Shown here in pieces: positions 1 through 8,066 of a DNA stretch of 64,000 nt. Source of the stretch: Planctomycetota bacterium (lineage in GTDB: Bacteria; Planctomycetota; PUPC01; JACPCR01). The first letter of the stretch is position 1. Every line of letters begins with the position of its first letter. The DNA is taken from positions 1-64,000 of the forward strand of contig JACPCR010000055.1 in the NCBI GenBank assembly GCA_016179685.1. Reading direction: 5' to 3'. Under the pieces are notes generated by a model. It ran no database searches and was not told the origin of the DNA. It saw only the letters and a program-made list of their open reading frames with translations. Position numbers and translations under genes: made by a program.

Positions 1-1
1 A

Positions 2-643
2 GCCAGAAAACAGTATCATCTGCCAGTCTTTTCGGTCTTCATTTACCTGACCAGCAAAGGGTATCCGGGGCCGGGCCGGGGTCGACTGGAAGAGACGGTC
101 TTCGGCCAGCATCAGCTTTTTTTCGAAGGTTCAGAGGTCCGCCTATGGGAACTAGAGGCGACGGAGATACTCGAGAAAGGCGCTGCAGGCCTGATTCCCC
201 TTGTGGCCCTGGCGCAGGGCAAGACGCGTGAAGAACCCTTGACCCTGGCGCTTGAAGCGGCTTCCAAGGTGTCAGATAATAGGACCAAGGCGAACGTACT
301 TGCTGCAATCGGTGTTCTGGCGAGTCTGAGATATCCGAAAGACTTGATTTTTTCTCTTATTCGGAGGGAAGCCATGAAAGAATCTTCCGTCGCACTCGAT
401 TTTATCAGGGAAGGTTTGAAGAAAGGGCTCCAGAAAGGGCTCCAGAAAGGGCTCCAGAAAGGGCTCCAGAAAGGGCTCCAGAAAGGCAGGCTGGAAGGCG
501 AAATAATGGGTGAAATCCGGGCGTGCCAGCGTTTCTTGGGCGAGCCCATAACTTCCCGGTCACGCTTGGAAAAGATGTCCGTTGGCGAGCTTCGGGATTT
601 GGTGGAACGGCTGAAGAAGCGGGTGGGCAAGCAGAGAAAGTGA
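2..643 (+). CDS. Rpn-type PD-(D/E)XK nuclease / transposase_31 family, 5'-partial
   Basis: The reading frame is open from the window edge, so the N-terminal nuclease core is missing. What remains reads like the second half of the Rpn family (recombination-promoting nuclease / putative transposase): a VFSVFIYL strand, a LWELEA segment and GLIPLVALAQG, followed by a helical C-terminal region. That region carries a GLQK run (five identical 12-bp units at 421-480) and a basic end. Members of this family usually end in such variable repeated, coiled-coil-like segments. The gene stops 36 bp before the left end of the insertion sequence and is not obviously broken by it. The family call rests on the conserved mid region; nuclease residues cannot be checked here. 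Confidence 0.7.
   Translation, partial: ARKQYHLPVFSVFIYLTSKGYPGPGRGRLEETVFGQHQLFFEGSEVRLWELEATEILEKGAAGLIPLVALAQGKTREEPLTLALEAASKVSDNRTKANVLAAIGVLASLRYPKDLIFSLIRREAMKESSVALDFIREGLKKGLQKGLQKGLQKGLQKGLQKGRLEGEIMGEIRACQRFLGEPITSRSRLEKMSVGELRDLVERLKKRVGKQRK
421..480 (+). repeat. 12-bp in-frame tandem repeat, five perfect copies
   Basis: Five exact copies of gaaagggctcca lie head to tail inside the Rpn-type gene and encode repeated GLQK. Because the unit is a multiple of 3, copy-number change by slippage would lengthen or shorten the protein without a frameshift. Confidence 0.95.
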
Positions 644-679
644 AAGAACCACATCCAGCGGCGCCTGACACTGGGACAC

Positions 680-695
680 ACTTGACACCGTGGGC
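680..695 (+). repeat. Left inverted end of the insertion sequence
   Basis: acttgacaccgtgggc pairs with 3014-3029 with a single mismatch. It sits just upstream of the transposase start. Confidence 0.75.
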
Positions 696-716
696 ATACT
701 ATGCTACGCTTCTGGC

Positions 717-3014
717 ATGGAAGCCTGTGGTCGGCATTTCAGCCCGGAAGTGATTCGGCGTATCGAGGGCACGGTGAAGGTGCGGCCCTCGATATCCCGA
801 CGCACGCTTTCGCGAGAAGTCTGCCAGTGGATGAACTGGCGCGGCCCGAATGGGAAACTTCAAGAGATGAGTTGTCGGAAGGCGCTGTTGAAGCTTCAGG
901 AGCAAAAGAAGCTCGCTCTGCCGAAGACGCAGAGAGTCTATCCGTTCCAGCGACGTTCAGCCAAGGGGAAAGGGTGTCTGCCGGAGTTACGAGAGGTTCG
1001 TTGCTCTCTGGGGGAGCTGGGAGAGGTGGAGGTATTTCCGGTGACGAGTCGCTACAGCAAGATGTCTGGGCTCTGGAACGCCTTGATGAAGAGATATCAT
1101 TATCTTGGCAATGGGCCGCTGTGTGGTGCGCAGATGCGGTATGTGGTGAGGAGTGAGAAGCAGGGGTGGCTTGGGGCTTTGAGCTTCAGTGCGGGGACCT
1201 GGCGGCTGAAGAAGCGAGATGAATGGATCGGATGGAGCGAGAAGGCCCGTCGAGCGCACCTGCGAGAGGTGATATCGAACAGCCGGTTTCTGATTTTGCC
1301 TACGGTACATGTTGTCAATTTGGCTTCGCACGTGCTGAGTCGATGTCTGAATCGTTTGAGAGGGGATTGGCGGGAGCGGTATGGGTATGAGCCGGTGTTG
1401 GTGGAGACGTTCGTGGACCCGAGGCGGTTTCGCGGCACGAGTTACCAGGCGGCGAACTGGATTCATGTGGGGCAGACGGCGAGTCGAGGGAGTGGGCATC
1501 CCAACGGGAAGGTGTCGGATGGGCCGAAAGACATCTATGTGAAGGTGGTGCGGGAGGATTGGAAAGACGTTTTGTGTGCGGAGCCGCAGAGCGTTCTGGG
1601 CTCGAGGCCAGGACGGGAAAGGCCTTCGAGTTGGGTGGAAGAAGAATTGGGGAGCGTCGAATTATATGATGAGCGCTTGAAGGCTCGGCTGTATAGGTTG
1701 GGGCAAGATTTTTTTCAGCGGCCTGGAGCGCTGGTGCCCCAGGCCTGCAATGGCTCGAAGGCGAAAACGAAGGCGGCCTACCGTTTTTTCAGGAATCCTC
1801 AGGTGGACATGGAGACCTTGGTGCGGCCGCATATCGAAGCGACGGTGGGGCGAATGACGAAGGAGCGGGTGGTGCTAGCGGTGCAGGACTCGACGACGCT
1901 GAACTACAGCGCGCATCCGGCGACGGAAGATTTGGGGCCGATCCACACGACGCAGAACGACGCAGTGGGGTTGATCCTGCACGACACGCTGGCCTTTAAC
2001 ACGGAAGGCACGCCGTTGGGACTCTTAAACGTGCAATGTTGGGCGCGAGACTCGAAAGAAGCCGGCAAGACGGCGAAGCGCCAGCAATTGCCCATCGAAG
2101 CCAAGGAGAGCATGAAGTGGCTGAAAAGTTATCGAGCTGCCGCCGAAGCCCAGGCTGTCTGTGCGAAGACGGTGGTGGTGAGCGTCGGGGACCGAGAGGC
2201 CGACATCTACGAACTCTTTGCCGAGGCCCTGGCGAACCCGTCAGGCCCGAAGCTGCTCGTTCGGGCTGATCGGGGCCGGGACCGTCGAGTCGAGGAGGGA
2301 GACACACTCTGGGCCAAGATGGAAGCGAAGCCGATCGCGGGTTACCAGGAATTGCTCCTCCCCCGCAAAGGGTCTCGTCCGGCCCGAAGAGCGAAACTGG
2401 CGGTCCGATATGCGGAATTGAGTTTGATGCCGCCGCGCGGGAAGGACCTGCCCCCGGTCCATGTCTGGGCCGTCTTGGCTCAGGAGGTGGACTACTCCCC
2501 ATCGGTCAATGAGCCCGTGGAGTGGATGCTCCTAACCACCGTGCCGACCACTCTCTTTGAAGAAGCTTGTGAGCGTATCCGGTGGTATACGCTGCGATGG
2601 GGCATCGAAGTCTATCATCGCACCTTGAAAAGCGGATGCCGCATCGAGGACCGCCGACTCGGCGATGCGAAAAGTTTAAAGGCGTGTCTCGCCATCGACA
2701 TGGTCGTGGCTTGGCGCATCTATTTACTCATGAAACAGGGCCGGGAGACCCCGAATATCTCCTGCGAGGTTTACTTAAGCGAGGATGAATGGAAAGCTCT
2801 CCATGCCTACGTCAAGGAGGAATTCCCACCGAAAAAGCCACCCACACTTCGACAAACCGTGCGGATGATCGCATCCTTGGGAGGCTTTCTCGGCCGAAAT
2901 GGCGATGGCGAGCCAGGAACGACAATGATGTGGCGTGGCTTGCAGCGTCTGGCCGACATCACCAAGGGATTCGTGCTTGGCAGGACCGTTGTCCCTCGCT
3001 GCGCCAGTCCATAG
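717..3014 (+). CDS. Transposase: DruA-like (DUF4338) N-terminus fused to Tn5/IS4 DDE domain
   Basis: A 765-residue protein from ATG 717. The GTG at 690 would lie inside the left inverted end, so the ATG is preferred; it gives MEACGRHFSPEVI, typical of DruA-like starts. Residues ~1-290 match DUF4338/DruA: an N-terminal helical domain (RRTLSREVCQW), the YHYLG segment, and VETFVDPRRFRGTSY. Residues ~300-765 are a Tn5-type transposase: ACNGSKAKTKAAYRFF, first Asp in VQDSTT (D391), second in GDREADIY (D492), and Glu in WGIEVYHRTLKSG (E631, the YREK-type signature). It catalyses movement of the surrounding element. The DruA part is related to the DruA protein of Druantia defence systems; inside a transposase it is probably a DNA-binding module (inference). 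Confidence 0.88.
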   Translation: MEACGRHFSPEVIRRIEGTVKVRPSISRRTLSREVCQWMNWRGPNGKLQEMSCRKALLKLQEQKKLALPKTQRVYPFQRRSAKGKGCLPELREVRCSLGELGEVEVFPVTSRYSKMSGLWNALMKRYHYLGNGPLCGAQMRYVVRSEKQGWLGALSFSAGTWRLKKRDEWIGWSEKARRAHLREVISNSRFLILPTVHVVNLASHVLSRCLNRLRGDWRERYGYEPVLVETFVDPRRFRGTSYQAANWIHVGQTASRGSGHPNGKVSDGPKDIYVKVVREDWKDVLCAEPQSVLGSRPGRERPSSWVEEELGSVELYDERLKARLYRLGQDFFQRPGALVPQACNGSKAKTKAAYRFFRNPQVDMETLVRPHIEATVGRMTKERVVLAVQDSTTLNYSAHPATEDLGPIHTTQNDAVGLILHDTLAFNTEGTPLGLLNVQCWARDSKEAGKTAKRQQLPIEAKESMKWLKSYRAAAEAQAVCAKTVVVSVGDREADIYELFAEALANPSGPKLLVRADRGRDRRVEEGDTLWAKMEAKPIAGYQELLLPRKGSRPARRAKLAVRYAELSLMPPRGKDLPPVHVWAVLAQEVDYSPSVNEPVEWMLLTTVPTTLFEEACERIRWYTLRWGIEVYHRTLKSGCRIEDRRLGDAKSLKACLAIDMVVAWRIYLLMKQGRETPNISCEVYLSEDEWKALHAYVKEEFPPKKPPTLRQTVRMIASLGGFLGRNGDGEPGTTMMWRGLQRLADITKGFVLGRTVVPRCASP

Positions 3015-3029
3015 CCCACAGTGTCAAGT
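3014..3029 (+). repeat. Right inverted end of the insertion sequence
   Basis: gcccacagtgtcaagt is the inverted partner of 680-695 (15/16). It overlaps the last base of the transposase stop codon. Confidence 0.75.
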
Positions 3030-3087
3030 ACGGGTAAGAGTCAGCCACGCAGTGGGCGCGGCGCGGAGAAATGATACAGCCTTCACC

Positions 3088-3501
3088 ATGCCACCCGAAT
3101 ACACCATCACGCGTCGAGTGGAATTTGCCGAGACCGACATGGCCGGCATCGCCCACTTCACGAATTTCTTCCGGTGGATGGAGGAGGCCGAACACGCCTT
3201 CTTCCGGTCCCTCGGCCACAGCGTCAGCGAGACCCGGTGCGGCGAAGACATCGGATGGCCCCGGCTCAGCGCCTCCTGCGAGTATCTCAAGCCCGCTCGG
3301 TTCGAGGACGTTCTCGAGGTCCGAATGCGAGTGCAGGAGAAGGGCCGCAAGTCCCTGACCCTTGCCTTTTCATTCCAGAAAAACGGAGAGGAGATCGCCC
3401 GCGGACAACTGGTCACCGTTTGCTGCCGATGCAGCCCGGGCAGGCCTCTCGAAGCCATCCCGATCCCGGACGAAATCCGTTCCAAGATCGATCGGAGGTA
3501 A
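3088..3501 (+). CDS. Acyl-CoA thioesterase, YbgC/4HBT hotdog family
   Basis: A 137-residue single-domain hotdog protein from ATG 3088. The N-terminal EFAETDMAGIAHFTNFFRW is the 4HBT signature, with Asp before the MAGI loop as the expected catalytic residue. Later strands (KSLTLAFSFQKNGEEIARG) complete the fold. Proteins of this family hydrolyse acyl-CoA thioesters in the cytosol; the substrate cannot be told from sequence. The open frame runs further upstream, but that part would overlap the end of the insertion sequence and shows no family similarity. A GGAGGTAAGG stretch at its 3' end may serve the following gene. Confidence 0.85.
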   Translation: MPPEYTITRRVEFAETDMAGIAHFTNFFRWMEEAEHAFFRSLGHSVSETRCGEDIGWPRLSASCEYLKPARFEDVLEVRMRVQEKGRKSLTLAFSFQKNGEEIARGQLVTVCCRCSPGRPLEAIPIPDEIRSKIDRR

Positions 3502-3521
3502 GGCCCCCGACGCGGCTTGAC

Positions 3522-4496
3522 GTGCTCTCCTTTCGCCGGCTCGTCCCCTGGAGCTTCTGGTCTGTGTCAGCCGAGTCCCCCTACCTGGTCCATCTCACCC
3601 GCCGCCTCGCCGATTCCCTCCAGCGTTTCCCAGAAGAATTCCGCGCCCGGCACGCGAGTTACCTCAAGTCACTGCAGCTTCCGGAAGGTGGGTTTCCGGA
3701 CCGGGCGGGCCAGCCCGACCTCTACTACACCGCGTTCGGGCTGCGCGGTCTCGCCTGCCTGGGGGCGCTGCATGAAGCGACGGCGAGACGCGCGGCGGCG
3801 TATCTCCGCGACTGCACGCGGGGCTCGACGAGCATCATCGACTTCCTGTCCCTGCTCATGTCGCGGGCGCTCCTGCACGAGGCCGGGGGGGGCGACGTGT
3901 TCGAGGGCAGCCCGGAGGCCTGGCCGGACCGCGTGGCCCTCACGCTCGAGTCCTACCGGAAACCGGACGGGGGCTACGCCAAGTCCACGGAAGCGGCCTC
4001 GGGCAGCACGTATCACAGCTTTCTAGTGGCCTTGGCCTATGAACTCATTGGCCGCGAAATCCCCAGGCCCATGGAAATGGCCGATTTCATCCGCTCCCGA
4101 CGCCGCGAGGACGGCGGGTTCGTCGAGGTCGGACCCGCACGGCGCGGCGGCACGAACCCGACGGCCGCGGCGGTCACGCTCCTGCGGTTGCTCGGCGGCC
4201 TGGGGCACGAAATCCTCCATCCGGCGGCCGCGTTTCTGTCGGCCATGCAGGGCCCAGACGGCGGCCTGCGGGCCAACGCCAGGACGCCGATGGCCGATCT
4301 GCTCTCGAGCTTCACGGGCCTGCTCGTGCTCATGGAGATCGGCGAGGCACGCCGATTGAATCTTCCCGCGTTGGAGAACTTCGCCTGCTCCGTCGAGATC
4401 AAGTCCGGCGGCTTCCGCGGCGGCCCGTGGGACGACGCCACGGACGCAGAGTACACCTTCTACGGGCTGGGGTTGACGGCGCTGCTGCCGGCGTGA
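3522..4496 (+). CDS. Prenyltransferase-beta/squalene-oxidase repeat protein, zinc ligands missing
   Basis: About 324 residues from GTG 3522 (GTG 3564 is an alternative; there is no ATG near the homologous start). It is built of alpha-alpha barrel repeats, each marked by GGF/GGY/GGL: PEGGFPDRAG, PDGGYAKST, EDGGFVEVG, PDGGLRANA and SGGFRGG. This is the architecture of protein prenyltransferase beta subunits. In those enzymes zinc is held by Asp, Cys and His; here the segment ADLLSSFTGLL has Leu at the Cys position and DAEYTFYGL has Tyr where His is expected. Prenyl transfer is therefore doubtful. It follows the thioesterase by 20 bp and may share its transcript. Confidence 0.7.
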   Translation: MLSFRRLVPWSFWSVSAESPYLVHLTRRLADSLQRFPEEFRARHASYLKSLQLPEGGFPDRAGQPDLYYTAFGLRGLACLGALHEATARRAAAYLRDCTRGSTSIIDFLSLLMSRALLHEAGGGDVFEGSPEAWPDRVALTLESYRKPDGGYAKSTEAASGSTYHSFLVALAYELIGREIPRPMEMADFIRSRRREDGGFVEVGPARRGGTNPTAAAVTLLRLLGGLGHEILHPAAAFLSAMQGPDGGLRANARTPMADLLSSFTGLLVLMEIGEARRLNLPALENFACSVEIKSGGFRGGPWDDATDAEYTFYGLGLTALLPA

Positions 4497-4511
4497 ATCA
4501 ATCGGGACTGT

Positions 4512-4531
4512 CCCTTCTCCAGAAGGGTTTT
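4512..4531 (+). terminator. Hairpin plus T-run after the prenyltransferase-like gene
   Basis: cccttc-tcca-gaaggg forms a 6-7 bp stem with a small loop and is followed by TTTT. It lies 16 bp after the stop codon, between two convergent genes. Confidence 0.55.
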
Positions 4532-4583
4532 CACCACCGCTTTACCCGCCGAAGACGGGTCGGCGCTCCCGCTCCTATGTTCT

Positions 4584-7379
4584 TCAGACCGGCTGTGTTT
4601 GCTCATTCCACAAGACAGGATTCGCCGTTTTCAGGCAGAGGCTTGCCAGATGCGCAAAGCTGAGAAAGTTGCCTTGACCGAAATCAGTCTGGTTCACTCG
4701 GAGGAAACGCCACTCTTCGCCCGTCTGGTCGGAGACCTTCTTGCACCAATCTTCGATGGCTGCGTCCTTGGCTTCCGTCCCTTCCCACACCCGGCCTTTG
4801 GTCTCGATAATCCAGTTGATTTCGCTATCGCCGTATTCCTGGACCGCGACCCAATCGGGGTAATAGAAGCCGATGGCACCGCTCGGTTTGAGGTAGTCCA
4901 CCTTGAAACGAGTCCCGCTTTCCTGTTCTGTAGTGCCCAGGGAAGCAAAGCGCAGGATGTCGTCACACTTGTCGTTTAGAAACCGGGCAAACTCTTTTTC
5001 GAAATCATTAAACGTCGCCACCAGGTTGAAGACCGTCTTCTTGCAGTCCAGCAAAGGCAGATTTCTCCGCCAGGTGAACGGCTTGACCACGGAAAGCCGG
5101 AAATCCGGGTTTTCAAACTCAATCGCCCGTTTCTCCGCTGTAAGCTCCCCAATCATTCGGGCCAGATACTTGGCAATGCCTTCCTGAAGGAATAGCCCCC
5201 GCAGATGGGAACGGATTTCTTCCTTCTCCAAGTCGATTGTCTGCCCAAAGCAACGATAGACGACATAATCTCGGACGATGGGGTAAAGCTCAGCAAAGGC
5301 TCCGGGGAGCTTGGCAAAAGCAATCACTTTGTTGGTAATCGAAGACAGGATGTCCTGAGCCAAAGGTGACGGCCCCGTCCCGATGTCTTCCTGATGAACT
5401 TCCGTTTCCGTGGTGGCGAATTCCATCTTCAGCGTTATCCGTACCTGCTTCTCCAGTTCCTCCTGGTCGTAGATGGCGTCCAGCTTCAGAGGATCAAGTT
5501 CCGCCAGCTTCTTGTAGTTGTGCGTGTAAATCGGACGTGTGATGGGGATGAGGATGTCATAAGCCATCTTCTCTTCCACCGGCTGCACTTTAACGGGTGG
5601 TGGCGGCGGAGTAGTGGTCGTCTTGATGTCTACGCCCTCCTTCTCAAGCTCCCGAACGAAGTCCTCAAATGCCTCCGTGCCCATGACTTCCAGGGTCTGG
5701 GTGCGGTCCGGGCTGATACCCTCCATGAGCCGAAGTCCCCGTCCGACGGCCTGCTCCGGCAGTATCTTTGCCTTGGAAGTAAAGGGGCGGAGCCCAAGCA
5801 CCACGGAGACATTCTTGACGTCCCAGCCCTCCCGAAGCATCAGGACGCTGACGATCACCTTGACCCTGTTCCCCGGCTTGTCGATGTCGCGGGCCGCCTC
5901 CCGCGCCTTTCCCAAGTCCGCCTTCGTAATTTCACCTTCCTTGTCCGTGTGAATGACCAGCACTTCGCTCTGCTTCAGGTTGGTCTCCGGGTTTGTGACC
6001 AGCCAGTCGCCGAGGGTGTCCGCAAAGTCATTCTTCTCCGTCATAATGAAGAGGACGGGTTTCTGGCCCAGAGGTTTGTAAGTCTTGTGATGCTCTTTCC
6101 AGCGAACGACCGCTGCCAGTAACCAATCCCCGTAAGCCTCAATCAGCTTCTCGGTCGTCACATCCCCGGGGTCATTCCGATTCACCTGATGGACGATGAG
6201 AGGAGCTTTGACGATGCGGTCCTCAATCGCCTGCGCCAAAGGATAATCGCAAACGATCCATGGGAAATAGGTGCCGTTCTGGTCTTTCGGAGTCGCCGAG
6301 AAGTCAAGCCAAAGAGAAAGCCCCTTGGGCAGCGCCTGGTGAATGGCCATCAGCGTCTTGTTCCACTGGAGGTCCTCGTCATGGACGTGGTGCGCCTCGT
6401 CATTCAGCACGACCAGGTCCGGGAGGTCCTTGATTCGGTCGAGCATGGACTTTTCGTGCGAATTCAGGTCTTTCGGGGGCTTGGGGCCGAGAAGCGCCTG
6501 GATCGCATTTTCCGGTGTCCATGCCTCCTGCCGTGACTCATAAATCTGCTGGATGTTCGTCAGGAAAAGGTTTCCTGAGGCGTCCGGCTCCGCGCTGTCG
6601 CCCCGCAGGATGATTTTCAAGTTCCAGTGGTTTTTCCATTCCGGCGGAATGAGAGGCCGTTCCTGGAAAATCCGATTGCTCGCAAAGTCCTTTTCCAGCC
6701 GCTGATAAACGATCACGTTGGGCGCAAGCAGCAGGAAGTTGGTGGAAAGGTCGGAACCTGGAATCTTCCGCTTATGGAAATAGGACCAGACCATGAGCAT
6801 GGCCATGACGACCGTCTTTCCGGAGCCGGTGGCCATCTTGAAGGCATGGCGGCGGAGGTTTTCCGGCGGGATGTCTTGCGTGATATCGGCATCGATTTCC
6901 GGGATGTAGCGCCGAATCTGGCGCGTCCCTTCCGTGGAGGTTTGGTGGACGATTTCAGTTCCGAGGAGTTGGCGCTGAGTGCCTTCGGGGTAGAACAGCT
7001 CGGCAAAGGTGTCTATCAGGACGCGGGCATCCCGGATTTCGTTGACCTCTACCAGATAAATCAGGGTCTCCACGGCTTCCCGCTGCCCGAAGTAATAGCG
7101 GAACGCGCTTCCGTCGACGAGATGGTCTTCGTCAAACCAATAAGTGAAAAGCCGTTCCGTCACGGAAGAAGCGCCCGGATAGCCCGCGGCACGCCACTCC
7201 TGGACTGCCTTTCGGAGCTTGTTGATGAGCAACAGCTTGCTGGGCCGCCGACCATCAACGATTTCATACTCGTCCTTTATTCCGGCCTTCTTTCGCAGGT
7301 AGGACCTCGGCGGCAGGTGCGCCTGCCGGTCCGGGATTTCGGGGAGGTCTTTGTCGTAGGAAATGACGGCCTTAGCCAT
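4584..7379 (-). CDS. Type III-like restriction subunit (BPTD_3080-type): DEAD/DEAH helicase with C-terminal nuclease
   Basis: 931 residues from ATG 7379 (MAKAVISYDK). This start overlaps the toxin stop codon by 8 bp, so translation is probably coupled. Helicase motifs: Walker A ATGSGKT (~residues 182-189), DEAH in LNDEAHHVH (~327), DFSATP, and QAVGRGLRL (~547). Near the C-terminus, DWVAVQEYGD followed by WIIETKGR is a PD-(D/E)XK-type nuclease core (~845-860). Such Res proteins translocate on DNA and cut unmethylated target DNA together with a Mod methyltransferase, here encoded upstream in the same operon (8067-10139). The base composition is visibly more AT-rich than the flanking housekeeping genes, in keeping with acquisition. 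An earlier ATG at 7436 lies inside the toxin gene and is less likely. Confidence 0.87.
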   Translation of the reverse strand: MAKAVISYDKDLPEIPDRQAHLPPRSYLRKKAGIKDEYEIVDGRRPSKLLLINKLRKAVQEWRAAGYPGASSVTERLFTYWFDEDHLVDGSAFRYYFGQREAVETLIYLVEVNEIRDARVLIDTFAELFYPEGTQRQLLGTEIVHQTSTEGTRQIRRYIPEIDADITQDIPPENLRRHAFKMATGSGKTVVMAMLMVWSYFHKRKIPGSDLSTNFLLLAPNVIVYQRLEKDFASNRIFQERPLIPPEWKNHWNLKIILRGDSAEPDASGNLFLTNIQQIYESRQEAWTPENAIQALLGPKPPKDLNSHEKSMLDRIKDLPDLVVLNDEAHHVHDEDLQWNKTLMAIHQALPKGLSLWLDFSATPKDQNGTYFPWIVCDYPLAQAIEDRIVKAPLIVHQVNRNDPGDVTTEKLIEAYGDWLLAAVVRWKEHHKTYKPLGQKPVLFIMTEKNDFADTLGDWLVTNPETNLKQSEVLVIHTDKEGEITKADLGKAREAARDIDKPGNRVKVIVSVLMLREGWDVKNVSVVLGLRPFTSKAKILPEQAVGRGLRLMEGISPDRTQTLEVMGTEAFEDFVRELEKEGVDIKTTTTPPPPPVKVQPVEEKMAYDILIPITRPIYTHNYKKLAELDPLKLDAIYDQEELEKQVRITLKMEFATTETEVHQEDIGTGPSPLAQDILSSITNKVIAFAKLPGAFAELYPIVRDYVVYRCFGQTIDLEKEEIRSHLRGLFLQEGIAKYLARMIGELTAEKRAIEFENPDFRLSVVKPFTWRRNLPLLDCKKTVFNLVATFNDFEKEFARFLNDKCDDILRFASLGTTEQESGTRFKVDYLKPSGAIGFYYPDWVAVQEYGDSEINWIIETKGRVWEGTEAKDAAIEDWCKKVSDQTGEEWRFLRVNQTDFGQGNFLSFAHLASLCLKTANPVLWNEQTQPV

Positions 7380-7788
7380 GCTCTGGCCTTGATGGAACAC
7401 CAACCACCGACCCAAACTGGTCAAAGTGATGATCAAAGGCGAAGGCTTGCGCTATACCCAGACGCTCCATCACCACTTTGCTGGTGCAATCCGTAAAGCT
7501 CCACTCCTTGTCGCGATATTGCCGAAAGGCTTGCCAAGCGTTTTCAAAGTCCTCGGGAGTGACATACTCCAGTCTGGCAACTCCTTGCTCCAGGACGGAC
7601 TCGCCTGCCGCAACAGCAACCGGAGTGCTTTCCCTTAACTTTAGGAGCGTCAGGAGTTCGTCGAGAATGTAATCGGTTGTCACCAAAGGTTGACGGTTCG
7701 TTTTCATCCAGCGCACAGCCGCCGGGTGGTCCGTGTCTCTGCGGACAAAATAGGCGAACCATGCGCCAGTATCGACGAAAACAGCCAT
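7372..7788 (-). CDS. PIN-domain toxin, VapC-like
   Basis: 138 residues. The four acidic PIN positions are visible: D6 (VFVDTG), E44 (ILDELL), D100 (FTDCTS) and D119 (FDHHF). PIN toxins are Mg-dependent ribonucleases. The start codon shares one base with the upstream antitoxin stop (TAATG) and the stop overlaps the restriction gene by 8 bp, so the toxin is translationally tied to both neighbours. This places a toxin-antitoxin pair inside a restriction-modification operon. Confidence 0.85.
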   Translation of the reverse strand: MAVFVDTGAWFAYFVRRDTDHPAAVRWMKTNRQPLVTTDYILDELLTLLKLRESTPVAVAAGESVLEQGVARLEYVTPEDFENAWQAFRQYRDKEWSFTDCTSKVVMERLGIAQAFAFDHHFDQFGSVVGVPSRPEHG

Positions 7789-8048
7789 TATCTTGCTCCG
7801 TAGAGGTACCGGTCGTGATCCCGGTTAGTTACTGAAGCGCCCGATTCCGCGGATAAGGCAGCCACTCCGTTGAGGATACGAACAATCCGAGCGTGCTCCT
7901 TCTTGGAGAGTTTGTCTTGCGCCCGGCTTCCCTTTCTGGGGTGACGTCGCTGACTTAGGAATTCGCCAAAGGCGACGACGGCATGCACATCCTCAGAAGA
8001 CAACTGCGCAAGCACCTCGTGAAGCCGTTGTTCAAGTCCATTTTTCAT
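7788..8048 (-). CDS. Antitoxin partner of the PIN toxin
   Basis: 86 residues with a strong ribosome binding site (aaggag) 7 bases before ATG. It starts with a helical segment (LEQRLHEVLAQLSSEDVHAVVAFGEFL) that resembles small DUF2281-like antitoxins; the middle is basic. It has no clear DNA-binding motif that I can name. The role is assigned mainly from position: directly upstream of, and sharing a base with, the PIN toxin. It begins 18 bp after the methyltransferase stop, in the same direction. Confidence 0.65.
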   Translation of the reverse strand: MKNGLEQRLHEVLAQLSSEDVHAVVAFGEFLSQRRHPRKGSRAQDKLSKKEHARIVRILNGVAALSAESGASVTNRDHDRYLYGAR

Positions 8049-8066
8049 AGCTGACTCCTTAATGGG

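Larger units (their letters stand above)
680..3029 (+). mobile_element. Insertion sequence, IS4/Tn5-like, with DruA-fused transposase
   Basis: One long transposase gene is bounded by inverted ends: 680-695 (acttgacaccgtgggc) and 3014-3029, which match at 15 of 16 positions when one is reverse-complemented. The right end overlaps the last base of the transposase gene, as is usual for compact insertion sequences. No target-site duplication was found directly outside these positions, so the true ends could be a few bases further out or the duplication may have decayed. The gene is intact, so the element could be active. Confidence 0.8.

Noticed and set aside
671..3040. Target-site duplication of the insertion sequence
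   Set aside because: No matching 8-12 bp direct repeat was found next to the inverted ends; the exact ends remain uncertain.
7377..7436. Upstream start for the restriction subunit at 7436
   Set aside because: It would add 19 residues read from inside the toxin gene; ATG 7379 gives the usual MAKAVISYDK start and a normal 8-bp overlap.
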